Assembly: GCA_934096105.1 (NCBI GenBank)
Contig: CAKOLH010000003.1
Location: 1-64,000, forward strand
Direction: 5' to 3'
Length of the DNA: 64,000 nucleotides
Origin: an uncultured Bacilli bacterium
GTDB lineage: Bacteria; Bacillota_I; Bacilli_A; RF39; UBA660
Shown here: in pieces, positions 17,002 through 25,471 of the stretch
Layout of the letters: each line of letters starts with the position of its first letter
Position numbering within the stretch: position 1 is the stretch's first letter
Program-made: the position numbers and the translations under genes
Notes under the pieces: generated by a model
The model's input: only the letters and a program-made list of their open reading frames with translations
Told to the model about the DNA's origin: nothing
The model's database searches: none

Positions 17002-17535
17002 TTGAAAATAATAACAATAATTTTAATTGCAATAAGCCTATCAATGGATGCTTTTTCTTTGGCCTTAATATATGGTACACAGCCCATAACCAAAAGAGGA
17101 AAAATATTACTATCTATAATTGTAGGACTATACCATTTTATAATGCCCCTAATAGGATTAAGCATAGGTCTGTTTGTTACAAATAAAATAATAATAAATA
17201 CCAACGTCCTAGTGGGTATAATCTTGTCATTAATAGCCATCGAGATGATAATATCAAGTTTTAAAGAAAAAGAAGAAAAATTTCTTCTAAGTATTCCGGG
17301 ATATTTATTGTTTGGATTATCGGTAAGTATTGATAGTTTAACTACAGGAATAGGTTTCCCAGCAATAACAGATAAATATGTAATATCTGCTTTAATATTT
17401 TCCATAACAAGTTTATTATTTACATTTTTAGGATTAAATTTAGGAAATATATTAAATAAAAAATATGGTAAAATATCCACTATAATAGGAGGAATGATTC
17501 TTTTGATAATTGGCATATTATATATATTTAAATAG
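17002..17535 (+). CDS. MntP/YtaF-family membrane protein (putative manganese efflux or sporulation protein)
   Basis: 177-aa protein with six predicted membrane helices arranged as two repeats, each starting with an S-x-D motif: LSLSMDAFSLAL-like ISLSMDAFSLAL (about 11-22) and LSVSIDSLTTGIG (about 105-117). These acidic helix starts are the DUF204 signature of MntP manganese exporters and of the sporulation protein YtaF. TTG 17002 is preceded by AGGTGATGATAC. The location right after spoIIR favours the YtaF-like alternative, but metal export is equally compatible. Confidence 0.8.
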   Translation: MKIITIILIAISLSMDAFSLALIYGTQPITKRGKILLSIIVGLYHFIMPLIGLSIGLFVTNKIIINTNVLVGIILSLIAIEMIISSFKEKEEKFLLSIPGYLLFGLSVSIDSLTTGIGFPAITDKYVISALIFSITSLLFTFLGLNLGNILNKKYGKISTIIGGMILLIIGILYIFK

Positions 17536-17616
17536 TGTAAAAATATGTAAATAAAATAATAAATAATTGACTAAAATCAAAATAGATATTAAAATGAAAT
17601 TAGGAAGGAGTATCCT

Positions 17617-18873
17617 ATGAGTAAAATAAAAATAGAAGGTGGCTATAAATTAACCGGAGAAATAGAAGTTAGTGGAGCTAAAAATAGCGCTGTAGCCTTA
17701 GTACCAGCAGCCATTCTTTGCGATGAAGAAGTGACAATTAGTAATGTTCCAAATATTTCCGATATTGATTCACTTGAAGAAATATTAAATTATTTAAATG
17801 CCAAAATAACAAGAAAAGATGGAGTATTAACAATTGATTCATCAAATATTATCAATAAAGAAATACCAGAAGAAATGTCTCAAAAATTAAGAGCATCATA
17901 TTACTTCATGTCATCATTATTAGGAAAGTATAAACATGTTGAAATGTATTTTCCAGGTGGATGTACAATAGGTGAGAGACCTATAGATCAAACTTTAAAA
18001 GCATATCGCGCTCTAGGAGCAGTAGTAATTGAAGAAGGAAATAGATATATAGTAGACGCCGAAGAGTTAAGAGGAGCCAAAATATACCTAGATATGCCAA
18101 GTGTAGGAGCAACAGTAAATACTATGCTTGCGGCAGTAAAAGCCAAAGGAAAAACAGTAATAGAAAATGTAGCTAAAGAGCCAGAAATAGTAAATGTAGC
18201 AACATTTTTAAATAATATGGGAGCAAAAATAAAAGGAGCCGGAACAAATGTAATCACCATAACTGGTGTAGACTATCTACATAAGTCGTTTCATGAAGTA
18301 ATACCAGATCGTATTGAAGCAGGAACATACGTAATAATTGGCGCACTTCTTGGAGAAAATCTAACAATTAAAAATCTAATACCTTCACACATCGAATCAC
18401 TAACATCAAAATTAATTGAAGCTGGTGTGGAAATGAGCATAAGTGAAGATTCAATAACAATAGAAAAGGCAAATATAAACAAATATAAAGCAGTAGGTAT
18501 AAAAACATTACCATATCCCGGTTTTCCAACAGATCTTCAGCAACCATTAATACCATTTCTAACACAATGTCATGGAATAAGTACGGTAGAAGAAACTATA
18601 TGGGAAAATAGGTTCCAAAATGTTTATGATACCAATCGTATGGGAGCAAATATAATTGTTAAAGACAATAGAATAGCTAAAATAAAAGGAGTTACAAAAT
18701 TAACTGGTAAAAATGTAACTGCAACCGATCTTCGCGGAGGAGCCTCAATGTTAATATGTGGATTAATCGCAGATGGTGTAACAACAATAGATAACATAAA
18801 GTATATTTTAAGAGGATATGATGATATCTGCGGTAAACTATCAAAAGTAGGTGCTAAAATAGAGTTGATATAA
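17617..18873 (+). CDS. murA: UDP-N-acetylglucosamine 1-carboxyvinyltransferase (MurA)
   Basis: 418-aa enzyme of the first committed step of peptidoglycan synthesis, transferring enolpyruvate from PEP to UDP-GlcNAc. Key residues are present: the catalytic loop GGCTIGERPID with Cys116 (the fosfomycin target) and Lys22 in GAKNSAV. The substrate-binding segments FPTDLQQP and ENRFQ are intact. AGGAAGGAG lies ahead of ATG. Bacilli often have two paralogues (MurAA, MurAB); only this one is visible here. It confirms that the organism makes a cell wall. Confidence 0.96.
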   Translation: MSKIKIEGGYKLTGEIEVSGAKNSAVALVPAAILCDEEVTISNVPNISDIDSLEEILNYLNAKITRKDGVLTIDSSNIINKEIPEEMSQKLRASYYFMSSLLGKYKHVEMYFPGGCTIGERPIDQTLKAYRALGAVVIEEGNRYIVDAEELRGAKIYLDMPSVGATVNTMLAAVKAKGKTVIENVAKEPEIVNVATFLNNMGAKIKGAGTNVITITGVDYLHKSFHEVIPDRIEAGTYVIIGALLGENLTIKNLIPSHIESLTSKLIEAGVEMSISEDSITIEKANINKYKAVGIKTLPYPGFPTDLQQPLIPFLTQCHGISTVEETIWENRFQNVYDTNRMGANIIVKDNRIAKIKGVTKLTGKNVTATDLRGGASMLICGLIADGVTTIDNIKYILRGYDDICGKLSKVGAKIELI

Positions 18874-18894
18874 ATATACTAAAGTAGGTGAACT

Positions 18895-19578
18895 ATGAAA
18901 AAAGTATTTTTAATATTAACTCTTTTTCTATCGTGCTATTTTGTATATTCTAAAACAGAGGGAAACAAAAAAAATTATTTAGTAATTGGAGATTCAATAT
19001 CCAAAGGGATAAATGAGTATGGCATTACATCTTATGGTTATAGTGATTTTACAAAAGATTTCTTAGAAGAAAAACATTTATTAAAAAATTATAATAATAC
19101 ATTTACGAATGTTGATTATAGTGTATCAGATATAGTAAATATTTTGGAATATAACAAAAGTAAAAATGGTGTTACACTAAATAGACTAATTAAAGAAGCA
19201 GACATAATTACAATGTCTATAGGAATACAAGAAATCTATTATAAAATAGATAAAAACAATCAAAATATATATACATATATTGATAATATGATAAACAATT
19301 ATAATAAAATATTAAATTATATTAATAAATTTCATCATGATAAAGTATATATATTAGGATATTACAGTATATCAAACAATAATAGTGATATTATAAACTA
19401 TGCCAATTATAAATTAAGTGCTTTAGTTAAGAAATATAACTATATATACATAGATTTATCTAAAATATTAGATAATAACCCCACATATATTAGTCAAAAT
19501 AATAATAATTATTTACCAAATATTAAAGGTTATCAAAAAATTTCACAAATAATAGTTGAAAATTTAAAAAATAACTGA
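18895..19578 (+). CDS. secreted SGNH/GDSL-hydrolase-fold protein
   Basis: 227-aa protein with an N-terminal signal sequence (about 1-19) and a block-I motif VIGDSISKGI (about 30-39) with Ser34 in the nucleophile position, as in GDSL lipases and esterases. Block III/V residues are less clear: the C-terminal motif normally DxxHPNxxGY reads NNYLPNIKGYQKI, so the catalytic Asp and His appear to be lost. It may be a non-catalytic relative. It follows murA by 21 nt and is probably in the same operon. The substrate is unknown. Confidence 0.72.
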   Translation: MKKVFLILTLFLSCYFVYSKTEGNKKNYLVIGDSISKGINEYGITSYGYSDFTKDFLEEKHLLKNYNNTFTNVDYSVSDIVNILEYNKSKNGVTLNRLIKEADIITMSIGIQEIYYKIDKNNQNIYTYIDNMINNYNKILNYINKFHHDKVYILGYYSISNNNSDIINYANYKLSALVKKYNYIYIDLSKILDNNPTYISQNNNNYLPNIKGYQKISQIIVENLKNN

Positions 19579-19604
19579 TATAATATACCATGTAATTTTA
19601 TTAC

Positions 19605-19624
19605 TATGACTTTTTGTCATGGCG
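19605..19624 (+). promoter_or_regulatory. short hairpin just ahead of the rpmE ribosome site
   Basis: ATGAC-TTTTT-GTCAT is a perfect 5-bp hairpin in the rpmE leader, directly upstream of GGAAGGAGAG. L31 leaders with small hairpins are known in Bacillota; whether this is one is inference. Confidence 0.35.
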
Positions 19625-19639
19625 GAAGGAGAGATAATA

Positions 19640-19849
19640 ATGAAAAAGAATATTCATCCAAATTATGTAAAAGCTACTGTTACTTGTGCTTGTGGAAATA
19701 CTTTTGAAACAGAATCAACAAAAGAAAATATTCAAGTTGAAGTATGTTCTAAATGCCATCCATTCTATACAGGAAAGCAAAGTACAGCATCTAAAAAAGG
19801 ACAAGTTGAAAAATTCAACAAGAAATTTGGTTTTAGTACAGAAAAATAA
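19640..19849 (+). CDS. rpmE: 50S ribosomal protein bL31 (zinc-binding form)
   Basis: 69-aa ribosomal protein starting MKKNIHPNYVKATVTCACGN. It keeps both cysteine pairs (CAC and CSKC near residue 40), so it is the zinc-containing C+ form rather than the zinc-independent paralogue. I moved the start from ATG 19619 to ATG 19640 because AGGAGAG lies 8 nt upstream of the latter and the protein then begins at the family N-terminus. It ends in its own terminator. Confidence 0.95.
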   Translation: MKKNIHPNYVKATVTCACGNTFETESTKENIQVEVCSKCHPFYTGKQSTASKKGQVEKFNKKFGFSTEK

Positions 19850-19871
19850 TGTGATAAACTCACATTTTTTT
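19848..19871 (+). terminator. terminator after rpmE
   Basis: AATGTGA-TAAAC-TCACATT followed by a T run; a 7-bp stem at the stop codon. Confidence 0.85.
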
Positions 19872-19999
19872 ATTTGCCAAAAAATTAACTTTTTGTTAAC
19901 AAAGAACATTTGATTTAGTAAAAAAGATTTTTAATACAAAAATAGAAGTAATTATTTTTAAAAAATAAAAATGGCAAAAAATTTAATTTAAAATAATAG

Positions 20000-20029
20000 T
20001 TGCAACAAACTGATTTTATGTGTTATAAT
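20000..20029 (+). promoter_or_regulatory. sigma-A promoter of the LTA synthase-like gene
   Basis: TTGCAA (20000-20005), 18-nt spacer, TATAAT (20024-20029). It overlaps the upstream in-frame TTG codon, which rules that codon out as a start. Confidence 0.75.
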
Positions 20030-20047
20030 ACCCTTGAAGTGATGAAA

Positions 20048-22024
20048 ATGTCAAAATTAAACAAGAAAAAAATTAAAGATAAATTTATGAAAGTGAAAAG
20101 CGACTATTTATTAGTGGTTTCTTTTATCATAACCAACTTAATAAATGGCCTTATATTAAGGGGAGTAACAGTAAAAAACGTATTTAGTTTACCACCATTA
20201 TTTATAGATTTAGGATTATTAATACTTATCTCTTTAGTGTCATTAGCATTTAAAAGAAGAAACAGAATAAAATATTTTATGACAATGTCCGTAATATTAA
20301 CACTGGTATGCTTAATAAATAGCATATATTATCATTACTATAGTTCATTTGCTTCGGTAGCATTACTATCTAATCTCGTATATGCCAAAGATGTTGGAAA
20401 TGCAATATTTGAAAATGTATTAAAACCAGTGGACCTAATATATATTTGGTGCCCAGTAGCATTTTACCTTTCTTACTATTTCTTAAACAAAAAGAAGTAT
20501 TTTAGTAAAGAAATAAAAGCAAATAAAAAGCTAGTAACATCATCTGTTATTGCAACATTATCATTTTGGGCTTTAGCCACAATAATTATGCCACTTAGTG
20601 CATGGGGCAGTTTCTATAAGTTGTGGAATAGAGAATCCGTTGTAATAAATTATGGAATATATATATATCAAATAGATGATATAATACAGAGTATATCTCC
20701 ACGAATAAATTCGGCATTCGGCCATGATAAAGCATTAAAACAAACAAAAGATTATTATGAAGAAAACAAATATAAAAAAGTAGAAAATGAATATACAAAC
20801 ATTTTTGAAGGTAAAAATGTTATAGTAATACATGCTGAAAGTATGCAAGAGTTTACTATGGAATTATCATTTAACAATAAAGAAGTAACTCCAAATTTAA
20901 ATAGATTAAGTAAAGAAGGTATATTCTTTAGTAACTTTTATTCACAAGTCGGTGTTGGCACAAGTTCGGATTCAGAATTCACGTTTAATACTTCTCTTAT
21001 GCCATCAACCAAGGGAACAGTATTTGTAAACTTCTTTGATAGAGAGTATATCTCAATACCAAAGTTATTAAAAGAGAAAGGCTATTACACATATAGTATG
21101 CACGCCAATACTGGAGAGTTCTGGAATAGAAACATCATGCATCAAAGTTTAGGGTATGATAAATTTTATAGCAAAGATTCATATGTTATAGATGAGACAA
21201 TAGGTCTTGGCTTATCAGATAAGTCATTCTTTAGTCAATCAGTGGGCATTATGAAAGAAATAAAGACAAATGAAGGAACCCCATCTTATGCAACATTAAT
21301 AATGCTGTCTAATCATACCCCATTTAGTGATTTAGAATTAATGCCAGAGTATCCAACAACGATTGATGTAGAGCTAGATAATCAAACAATAACAAGAGAA
21401 TATTTAAATGGTACTAAGTTGGGTAATTATATAAGATCGGTACACTATGCAGATGAAGCTATAGGAGAATTTATAAATAAACTTGATAGTGAAGGATTAC
21501 TTGATAATACAGTTTTAGTAATATATGGTGACCATGATGCTAGAATGGATAAAGAAGAGTTCAATTTACTTTATAATTACGATCCAATTAATGATAGAGT
21601 AAAAAAAGAAACAGATGAAGGATATATATCCTTTAGTGACTATAATTATGAATTAAATAGAAAAGTACCATTTATAATTTGGACAAAAGATAAAGAATTT
21701 AATAACACAGTTAATACCCCTATGGGAATGATAGATGTACTTCCTACATTAGGAAATATGCTTGGAATACATAGTGATTATCAACTTGGTAATGATATTT
21801 TTAATCTAAAAGACAACATAGTAACATTTATAGATGGTTCATATCTAACATCGAATATATATTATAGTGCTCCAAAAGGAGAAATATATCCAATAAGTAA
21901 TGAACCTATAACAGAAAAATACATACAAAATGGAATAAAACATTCATCAGATTTAATAGATATATCAAATGATATAATTTCTTATGACTTAATAAAAGAA
22001 TTAAAAGAGGAAAAAAATAACTAG
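20048..22024 (+). CDS. LTA synthase-family membrane sulfatase (glycerol phosphate transferase)
   Basis: About 658-aa protein with five membrane helices (about 20-200) and an extracellular sulfatase-fold domain. Hallmarks: ENVIVIHAESMQ-type metal site (NVIVIHAESMQEF), SDSEFTFNTSL around the nucleophile, HANTGEFWNR and YGDHDARMD. LtaS enzymes polymerise glycerol phosphate from phosphatidylglycerol onto a lipid anchor. In LtaS the nucleophile is Thr in KTSDSEF; here the aligned residue is Ser (TSSDSEF). The start was chosen downstream of the promoter, with GAAGTG 6 nt ahead; ATG 20042 is also possible. The agr regulator gene follows 15 nt later. Confidence 0.85.
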   Translation: MSKLNKKKIKDKFMKVKSDYLLVVSFIITNLINGLILRGVTVKNVFSLPPLFIDLGLLILISLVSLAFKRRNRIKYFMTMSVILTLVCLINSIYYHYYSSFASVALLSNLVYAKDVGNAIFENVLKPVDLIYIWCPVAFYLSYYFLNKKKYFSKEIKANKKLVTSSVIATLSFWALATIIMPLSAWGSFYKLWNRESVVINYGIYIYQIDDIIQSISPRINSAFGHDKALKQTKDYYEENKYKKVENEYTNIFEGKNVIVIHAESMQEFTMELSFNNKEVTPNLNRLSKEGIFFSNFYSQVGVGTSSDSEFTFNTSLMPSTKGTVFVNFFDREYISIPKLLKEKGYYTYSMHANTGEFWNRNIMHQSLGYDKFYSKDSYVIDETIGLGLSDKSFFSQSVGIMKEIKTNEGTPSYATLIMLSNHTPFSDLELMPEYPTTIDVELDNQTITREYLNGTKLGNYIRSVHYADEAIGEFINKLDSEGLLDNTVLVIYGDHDARMDKEEFNLLYNYDPINDRVKKETDEGYISFSDYNYELNRKVPFIIWTKDKEFNNTVNTPMGMIDVLPTLGNMLGIHSDYQLGNDIFNLKDNIVTFIDGSYLTSNIYYSAPKGEIYPISNEPITEKYIQNGIKHSSDLIDISNDIISYDLIKELKEEKNN

Positions 22025-22039
22025 AAAGAAGTGGAAGAA

Positions 22040-22762
22040 ATGATTAAGTTTGTAATTTGTGAAGATAGTGATGAAGCATTAGAAACTGCTAGCAAATATG
22101 TAGTAAAAGCATTAATGAATTATGATATTGAATATAAAATATTAAAATTTAATGAGTATAATAATAAGTTTAAAAAGGTAATGAATGATGATACTGATAT
22201 AAAGATATATATTCTAGATATAGAATTACCAACAATAAGTGGGTTAGAAATAGCATCTGAAATAAGAGAGATAGATGATGAAAGTACAATAATATTTGTT
22301 ACTGCCCATTCAGAATGTAAAAATGATATATTCTATTCACGACTTGGTGCAATAGATTTTATATCAAAATATAATAGATATGAAGAAAGACTTGCTGAAA
22401 CAATAATTTATGTAATAGACAATATGTATAAGAAAAAAGTATTAAGCTTTACATATAATCAAGTTCAAACAAAACTTAGATATAAAGAAATAAACTTTAT
22501 AGAGAAAGCAACATCTCAGAATAAATGTATAATACACGAAGTAAGTGGAGAGCAAAAATATATAACCACATCTATAATAAAACTAAAAAGTAAATTAAAG
22601 CCAATGTTCTATCAAACTCATAAGTCATGCCTTGTTAACTTAGATAATGTTAGAGAAGTAGACTATTCAACATCCACAATATATTTTAAAAATGGAGAGA
22701 CAACAAATCTAATTTCACCAGCATCAAGAAAGGGATTGAAGAAATATGTTGGAGAGTTTTAA
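22040..22762 (+). CDS. agrA: AgrA/LytTR-type response regulator
   Basis: About 240-aa regulator with a receiver domain (phospho-acceptor Asp in YILDIELPTISG, about residue 57) and a C-terminal LytTR DNA-binding domain (LRYKEINFIEKATSQNK, FYQTHKSCLVNLDNV). This is the AgrA architecture, and the partner kinase overlaps its end by 17 nt. ATG 22040 is preferred over GTG 22031, which overlaps the GAAGTGGAAG ribosome site. LytTR proteins bind pairs of about 9-bp direct repeats; a candidate pair lies upstream of agrB at 24918-24947. Gene order is regulator-kinase, the reverse of the staphylococcal order. Confidence 0.88.
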   Translation: MIKFVICEDSDEALETASKYVVKALMNYDIEYKILKFNEYNNKFKKVMNDDTDIKIYILDIELPTISGLEIASEIREIDDESTIIFVTAHSECKNDIFYSRLGAIDFISKYNRYEERLAETIIYVIDNMYKKKVLSFTYNQVQTKLRYKEINFIEKATSQNKCIIHEVSGEQKYITTSIIKLKSKLKPMFYQTHKSCLVNLDNVREVDYSTSTIYFKNGETTNLISPASRKGLKKYVGEF

Positions 22763-24062
22763 ACTATTATTAAGTAGTACATTATTAATATTAACCATTT
22801 ACATTTTTGGAAGAATAATTATAGTAAATCGTAGACATAAAAAAATAATAATAGACATATTAATATTATTAGGCTTTATATTGTTAAATATTCTTGTATT
22901 TAAATACACAAAAGGTACAATAAAAACCATAACTACATGTTTTCTATATGCATTACTATTGTTTTCACTATTTAAGATCAAATTAAGCAAATCAATCTTC
23001 ACTTCAATAGTTTATATAATTATGTCTGTTATACCAGATTTAATAGTAACACTTGGAGTAATATTAATTGTTGGAAAAGAATATTTTTATGAAAAACTTG
23101 CTGGTAGCATGTTAAGTAATATATTAGTTTGTGTATTAATTATAGTTATAACAGTTATTTTGAAGAAATTACTAAGAAAACTGATAAATTACAAATTATC
23201 TGAGAGCAAAAAAATTGTTGTTATATCAATATTAGCAATTATTTTTACTGCCACATTCTTTTATAAGTTTGCAACGGGTTATAAATTAAATCAAAATGTA
23301 TTATTATATTTGATTGCTATGTTTGCTTTTATAATTATACTATTTACATTATTTAAACAAAGGATGGATAATGAAAATGTATCTAAAAAGTATGATGAAC
23401 TACTTGATGTAATGAAAAATTATGAAAATGATATTGAAGAACAAAGAACATTAAGACATGAAACTAAAAATGAGTTTGCAACAATTAAATGTAAGATACA
23501 AGATAAAGAAGATGATAAGTCTATAATTGAATATATAGATAGTGTCATTGGTGATAAATGCAAAGCCAGTAGTACAAAATATTCTAAATTTAAGTATTTG
23601 CCATCAAATGGTTTAAAAGGCTTCTTCTATTATAAATTTATCGAAGCTGAAAAGAAGGAAATAAATGTATCAGTAAACATATCTAAGCAAATTGAAAATT
23701 CGTTTCTAAAAGATATTGATACCAAAGATTTTAAAGATTTAGTCAGAATTATTGGTGTTTACTTAGATAATGCTATTGAAGCTAGTTCTTCATCAAAAGA
23801 TAAAAAACTTGGAATAGAAATGTATTTAATTAAAGAAAAGATAGAAATAATTATTACAAATACTTTTAATAATGAAATTAATCTAGATAAATTAGGTAAA
23901 GAATCATTTAGTACTAAAGGCAAAAATAGAGGACATGGATTATTATTAGTAAAGAAAATATTAAGCGAAAATGATATATTTGAAGCTAAAAATGAAGTAA
24001 GAGGTAATATTTATATTCAAACTTTAAAAATAAATAATAATAAAAAGAATTATGATGAATAG
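22746..24062 (+). CDS. agrC: AgrC-like sensor histidine kinase
   Basis: 438-aa kinase with an N-terminal half of about six membrane helices (1-205), as in peptide-sensing AgrC. The kinase half has the HPK10-type H box LRHETKNEFATI (His about 238), an N box IGVYLDNAIEAS and a G box GKNRGHGLLLVKKI. Its start overlaps the response regulator gene. It presumably senses the cyclic peptide made from the 37-aa AgrD encoded on the opposite strand just downstream. It ends at a bidirectional terminator. Confidence 0.88.
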   Translation: MLESFKLLLSSTLLILTIYIFGRIIIVNRRHKKIIIDILILLGFILLNILVFKYTKGTIKTITTCFLYALLLFSLFKIKLSKSIFTSIVYIIMSVIPDLIVTLGVILIVGKEYFYEKLAGSMLSNILVCVLIIVITVILKKLLRKLINYKLSESKKIVVISILAIIFTATFFYKFATGYKLNQNVLLYLIAMFAFIIILFTLFKQRMDNENVSKKYDELLDVMKNYENDIEEQRTLRHETKNEFATIKCKIQDKEDDKSIIEYIDSVIGDKCKASSTKYSKFKYLPSNGLKGFFYYKFIEAEKKEINVSVNISKQIENSFLKDIDTKDFKDLVRIIGVYLDNAIEASSSSKDKKLGIEMYLIKEKIEIIITNTFNNEINLDKLGKESFSTKGKNRGHGLLLVKKILSENDIFEAKNEVRGNIYIQTLKINNNKKNYDE

Positions 24063-24073
24063 TCATAGTTCTT
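24045..24073. terminator. bidirectional terminator between agrC and agrD
   Basis: AAGAATTATGA and TCATAGTTCTT form an 11-bp stem (one G-T pair). On the minus strand it is followed by a T-rich run; on the plus strand the T run is short. It separates the convergent agrAC and agrBD transcripts. Confidence 0.7.
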
Positions 24074-24090
24074 TTCATAAGTTGTAAATG

Positions 24091-24204
24091 CTATTTGATT
24101 AAAGACTTTGGCATTTTAGGCTCATCAGCAAGCCATATCCAACAAGCTTTAGAACCAGTTGAAGCAGCTAAAGAACCAATCCAAGATAAAAATGATGCAA
24201 ACAT
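24091..24204 (-). CDS. agrD: AgrD-like cyclic autoinducer peptide precursor (37 aa)
   Basis: A 37-codon gene. The N-terminal half is an amphipathic leader (MFASFLSWIGSLAAS), then Cys21 in ACWIWL, followed by the acidic recognition tail ADEPKMPKSLIK. Cys plus four residues (CWIWL) followed by DEPxxPxxL is the standard autoinducing-peptide layout: AgrB cuts before the tail and closes a thiolactone on the Cys. A strong GGAGGT ribosome site lies about 10 nt upstream of ATG 24204. It follows agrB by 36 nt on the same strand. The mature ring is predicted as a five-residue C-W-I-W-L macrocycle with some exocyclic residues; the exact N-terminal cut is not predictable. Confidence 0.88.
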   Translation of the reverse strand: MFASFLSWIGSLAASTGSKACWIWLADEPKMPKSLIK

Positions 24205-24239
24205 AATACTACATACCTCCTTATTTATATTTTTCCATA

Positions 24240-24848
24240 TTAACTATAAGACTCATTATATGTTTTATAGTTGTTATATGGTAAATGAAACATCCTATAA
24301 GTTAATGGATGTATCATTAACATTGAATCCAAAAGCCCCAAACTTAAAGCAGTACTAATATTACTATCTTTTAATACAATAATCATTATTAAGAATATTG
24401 AACTATTAATAACTGTTATAATCTTATAAATTTTTCTTTTTTTTACATTAACTAAAGGTCTTTTATATGTATCAGCAGGAGCATAAATAACTAGAAATAT
24501 ATAAGATATAGCTCCAATAAATGCTTTAACATAAAAACTAATATTTACATATTTAAATAGCAGTGCTCCACCAATGAAGAGAGTAATTGATATTATGTAG
24601 CATTGCCAACTTTCTTTAGCATGCATGCCAAATGCAGTGGTTCTGATAACATTATATAGTATCATAATGATTATCATTTCTTTAAATACTTTCAGAAGCA
24701 AAGCAATCAAAGAAATAACAATAGTTTTAGTAATCATAATATATAGAGATTCCAGACCATATTCTATAATTTCAAGTCTATCATCATCATAATTAGGATA
24801 TTTAATTTTGATAGACTTTATGGTATTTTCTAAAAATTTCTTTCTCAT
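24240..24848 (-). CDS. agrB: AgrB-like peptide-processing membrane protease
   Basis: 202-aa membrane cysteine protease of the accessory gene regulator B family. The catalytic His and Cys are in the conserved stretch RTTAFGMHAKESWQCYIIS (His about 75, Cys about 82), and the family motif YAPADTYKRPL follows at about 121. About four to five hydrophobic helices are present. It cleaves the C-terminal tail of AgrD and helps form and export the thiolactone peptide. It is transcribed with agrD, convergent to agrA-agrC. Candidate LytTR repeats lie about 70-100 nt upstream. Confidence 0.92.
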   Translation of the reverse strand: MRKKFLENTIKSIKIKYPNYDDDRLEIIEYGLESLYIMITKTIVISLIALLLKVFKEMIIIMILYNVIRTTAFGMHAKESWQCYIISITLFIGGALLFKYVNISFYVKAFIGAISYIFLVIYAPADTYKRPLVNVKKRKIYKIITVINSSIFLIMIIVLKDSNISTALSLGLLDSMLMIHPLTYRMFHLPYNNYKTYNESYS

Positions 24849-24917
24849 ACCTTATCACGCTTTAATTATATCATTCTATTATTATTAATCTTTTAATAAA
24901 TAGTTTACACTTTTAAA

Positions 24918-24947
24918 GGATAACGAAACATATAATTTGGTTAACAA
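24918..24947 (-). promoter_or_regulatory. candidate LytTR (AgrA) direct repeats upstream of agrB
   Basis: On the minus strand TTGTTAACC (24939-24947) and TCGTTATCC (24918-24926) are imperfect 9-bp direct repeats whose starts are 21 bp apart, the spacing used by LytTR regulators. They precede the agrB start by about 70-100 nt. Confidence 0.45.
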
Positions 24948-25062
24948 CCAGTTAATCAAATTTTGATGTCAGAAAGACAAAACTTATGAAAATAAAAATC
25001 TAGCATAATACTTGTTATAAATAAAAAAAAATAGTATAATGTAATAGAGGTGAAAAGATAAA

Positions 25063-25377
25063 ATGGACACATGGCAATATATAGTAATAGTGGCAATTCT
25101 ATTAATAATTGCACTAGCTATAGTTAAAATGAATAAGAAAGATGTTAAATTAGAGTTTAATAAATTAGTAGATTTACTTGGAGGAAAAGACAATATCTTA
25201 GATACTGAAGTTGATATGTCAAGATTTAAAGTAACTCTAAAAGATATAACAAAAGCTAATAAAGAGGGTATCATTAAACTAGGAGCAAAAGGCGTTGTGG
25301 AAATAGATGATCAGCTAAAAATAATTTTAGGAACTGATGCCAAAAAGATAAAAAAATATATTGATGAATTAAAATAA
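25063..25377 (+). CDS. membrane-anchored PTS EIIB-like protein lacking the phospho-cysteine
   Basis: 104-aa protein: one N-terminal membrane helix (about 5-22) and a domain like the EIIB domain of glucose-type PTS (LVDLLGGKDNILD, then SRFKVTLKD, LGAKGVVEID and LKIILGTDA). In active EIIB the motif reads CATRLRV; here the Cys position aligns with Asp51 (DMSRFKV), so phosphotransfer by the usual route is not possible. It may be a regulatory or structural relative. It has its own ribosome site (GAGGTG) and a terminator, and stands alone between the agr locus and an orphan kinase. Confidence 0.75.
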   Translation: MDTWQYIVIVAILLIIALAIVKMNKKDVKLEFNKLVDLLGGKDNILDTEVDMSRFKVTLKDITKANKEGIIKLGAKGVVEIDDQLKIILGTDAKKIKKYIDELK

Positions 25378-25409
25378 AGAGCAAATTTTTACAAAAAGCT
25401 CTTTTTTTT
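25376..25409 (+). terminator. terminator after the EIIB-like gene
   Basis: AAAGAGC and GCTCTTT, a 7-bp stem, followed by a run of T. Confidence 0.85.
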
Positions 25410-25471
25410 GACATTATTCGACAAAATTCGACAAAAATAAAATGTATAATCTTTTTAGAGAGAAGGATATT

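Noticed and set aside
20000..20047. Upstream TTG start of the LTA synthase-like gene
   Set aside because: It overlaps the -35 box and the TATAAT lies between it and the chosen start.
24095..24358. Plus-strand open frame of 87 codons over the agrD region
   Set aside because: It runs antisense to agrD and to the end of agrB, which have motifs and ribosome sites; the plus frame has neither.
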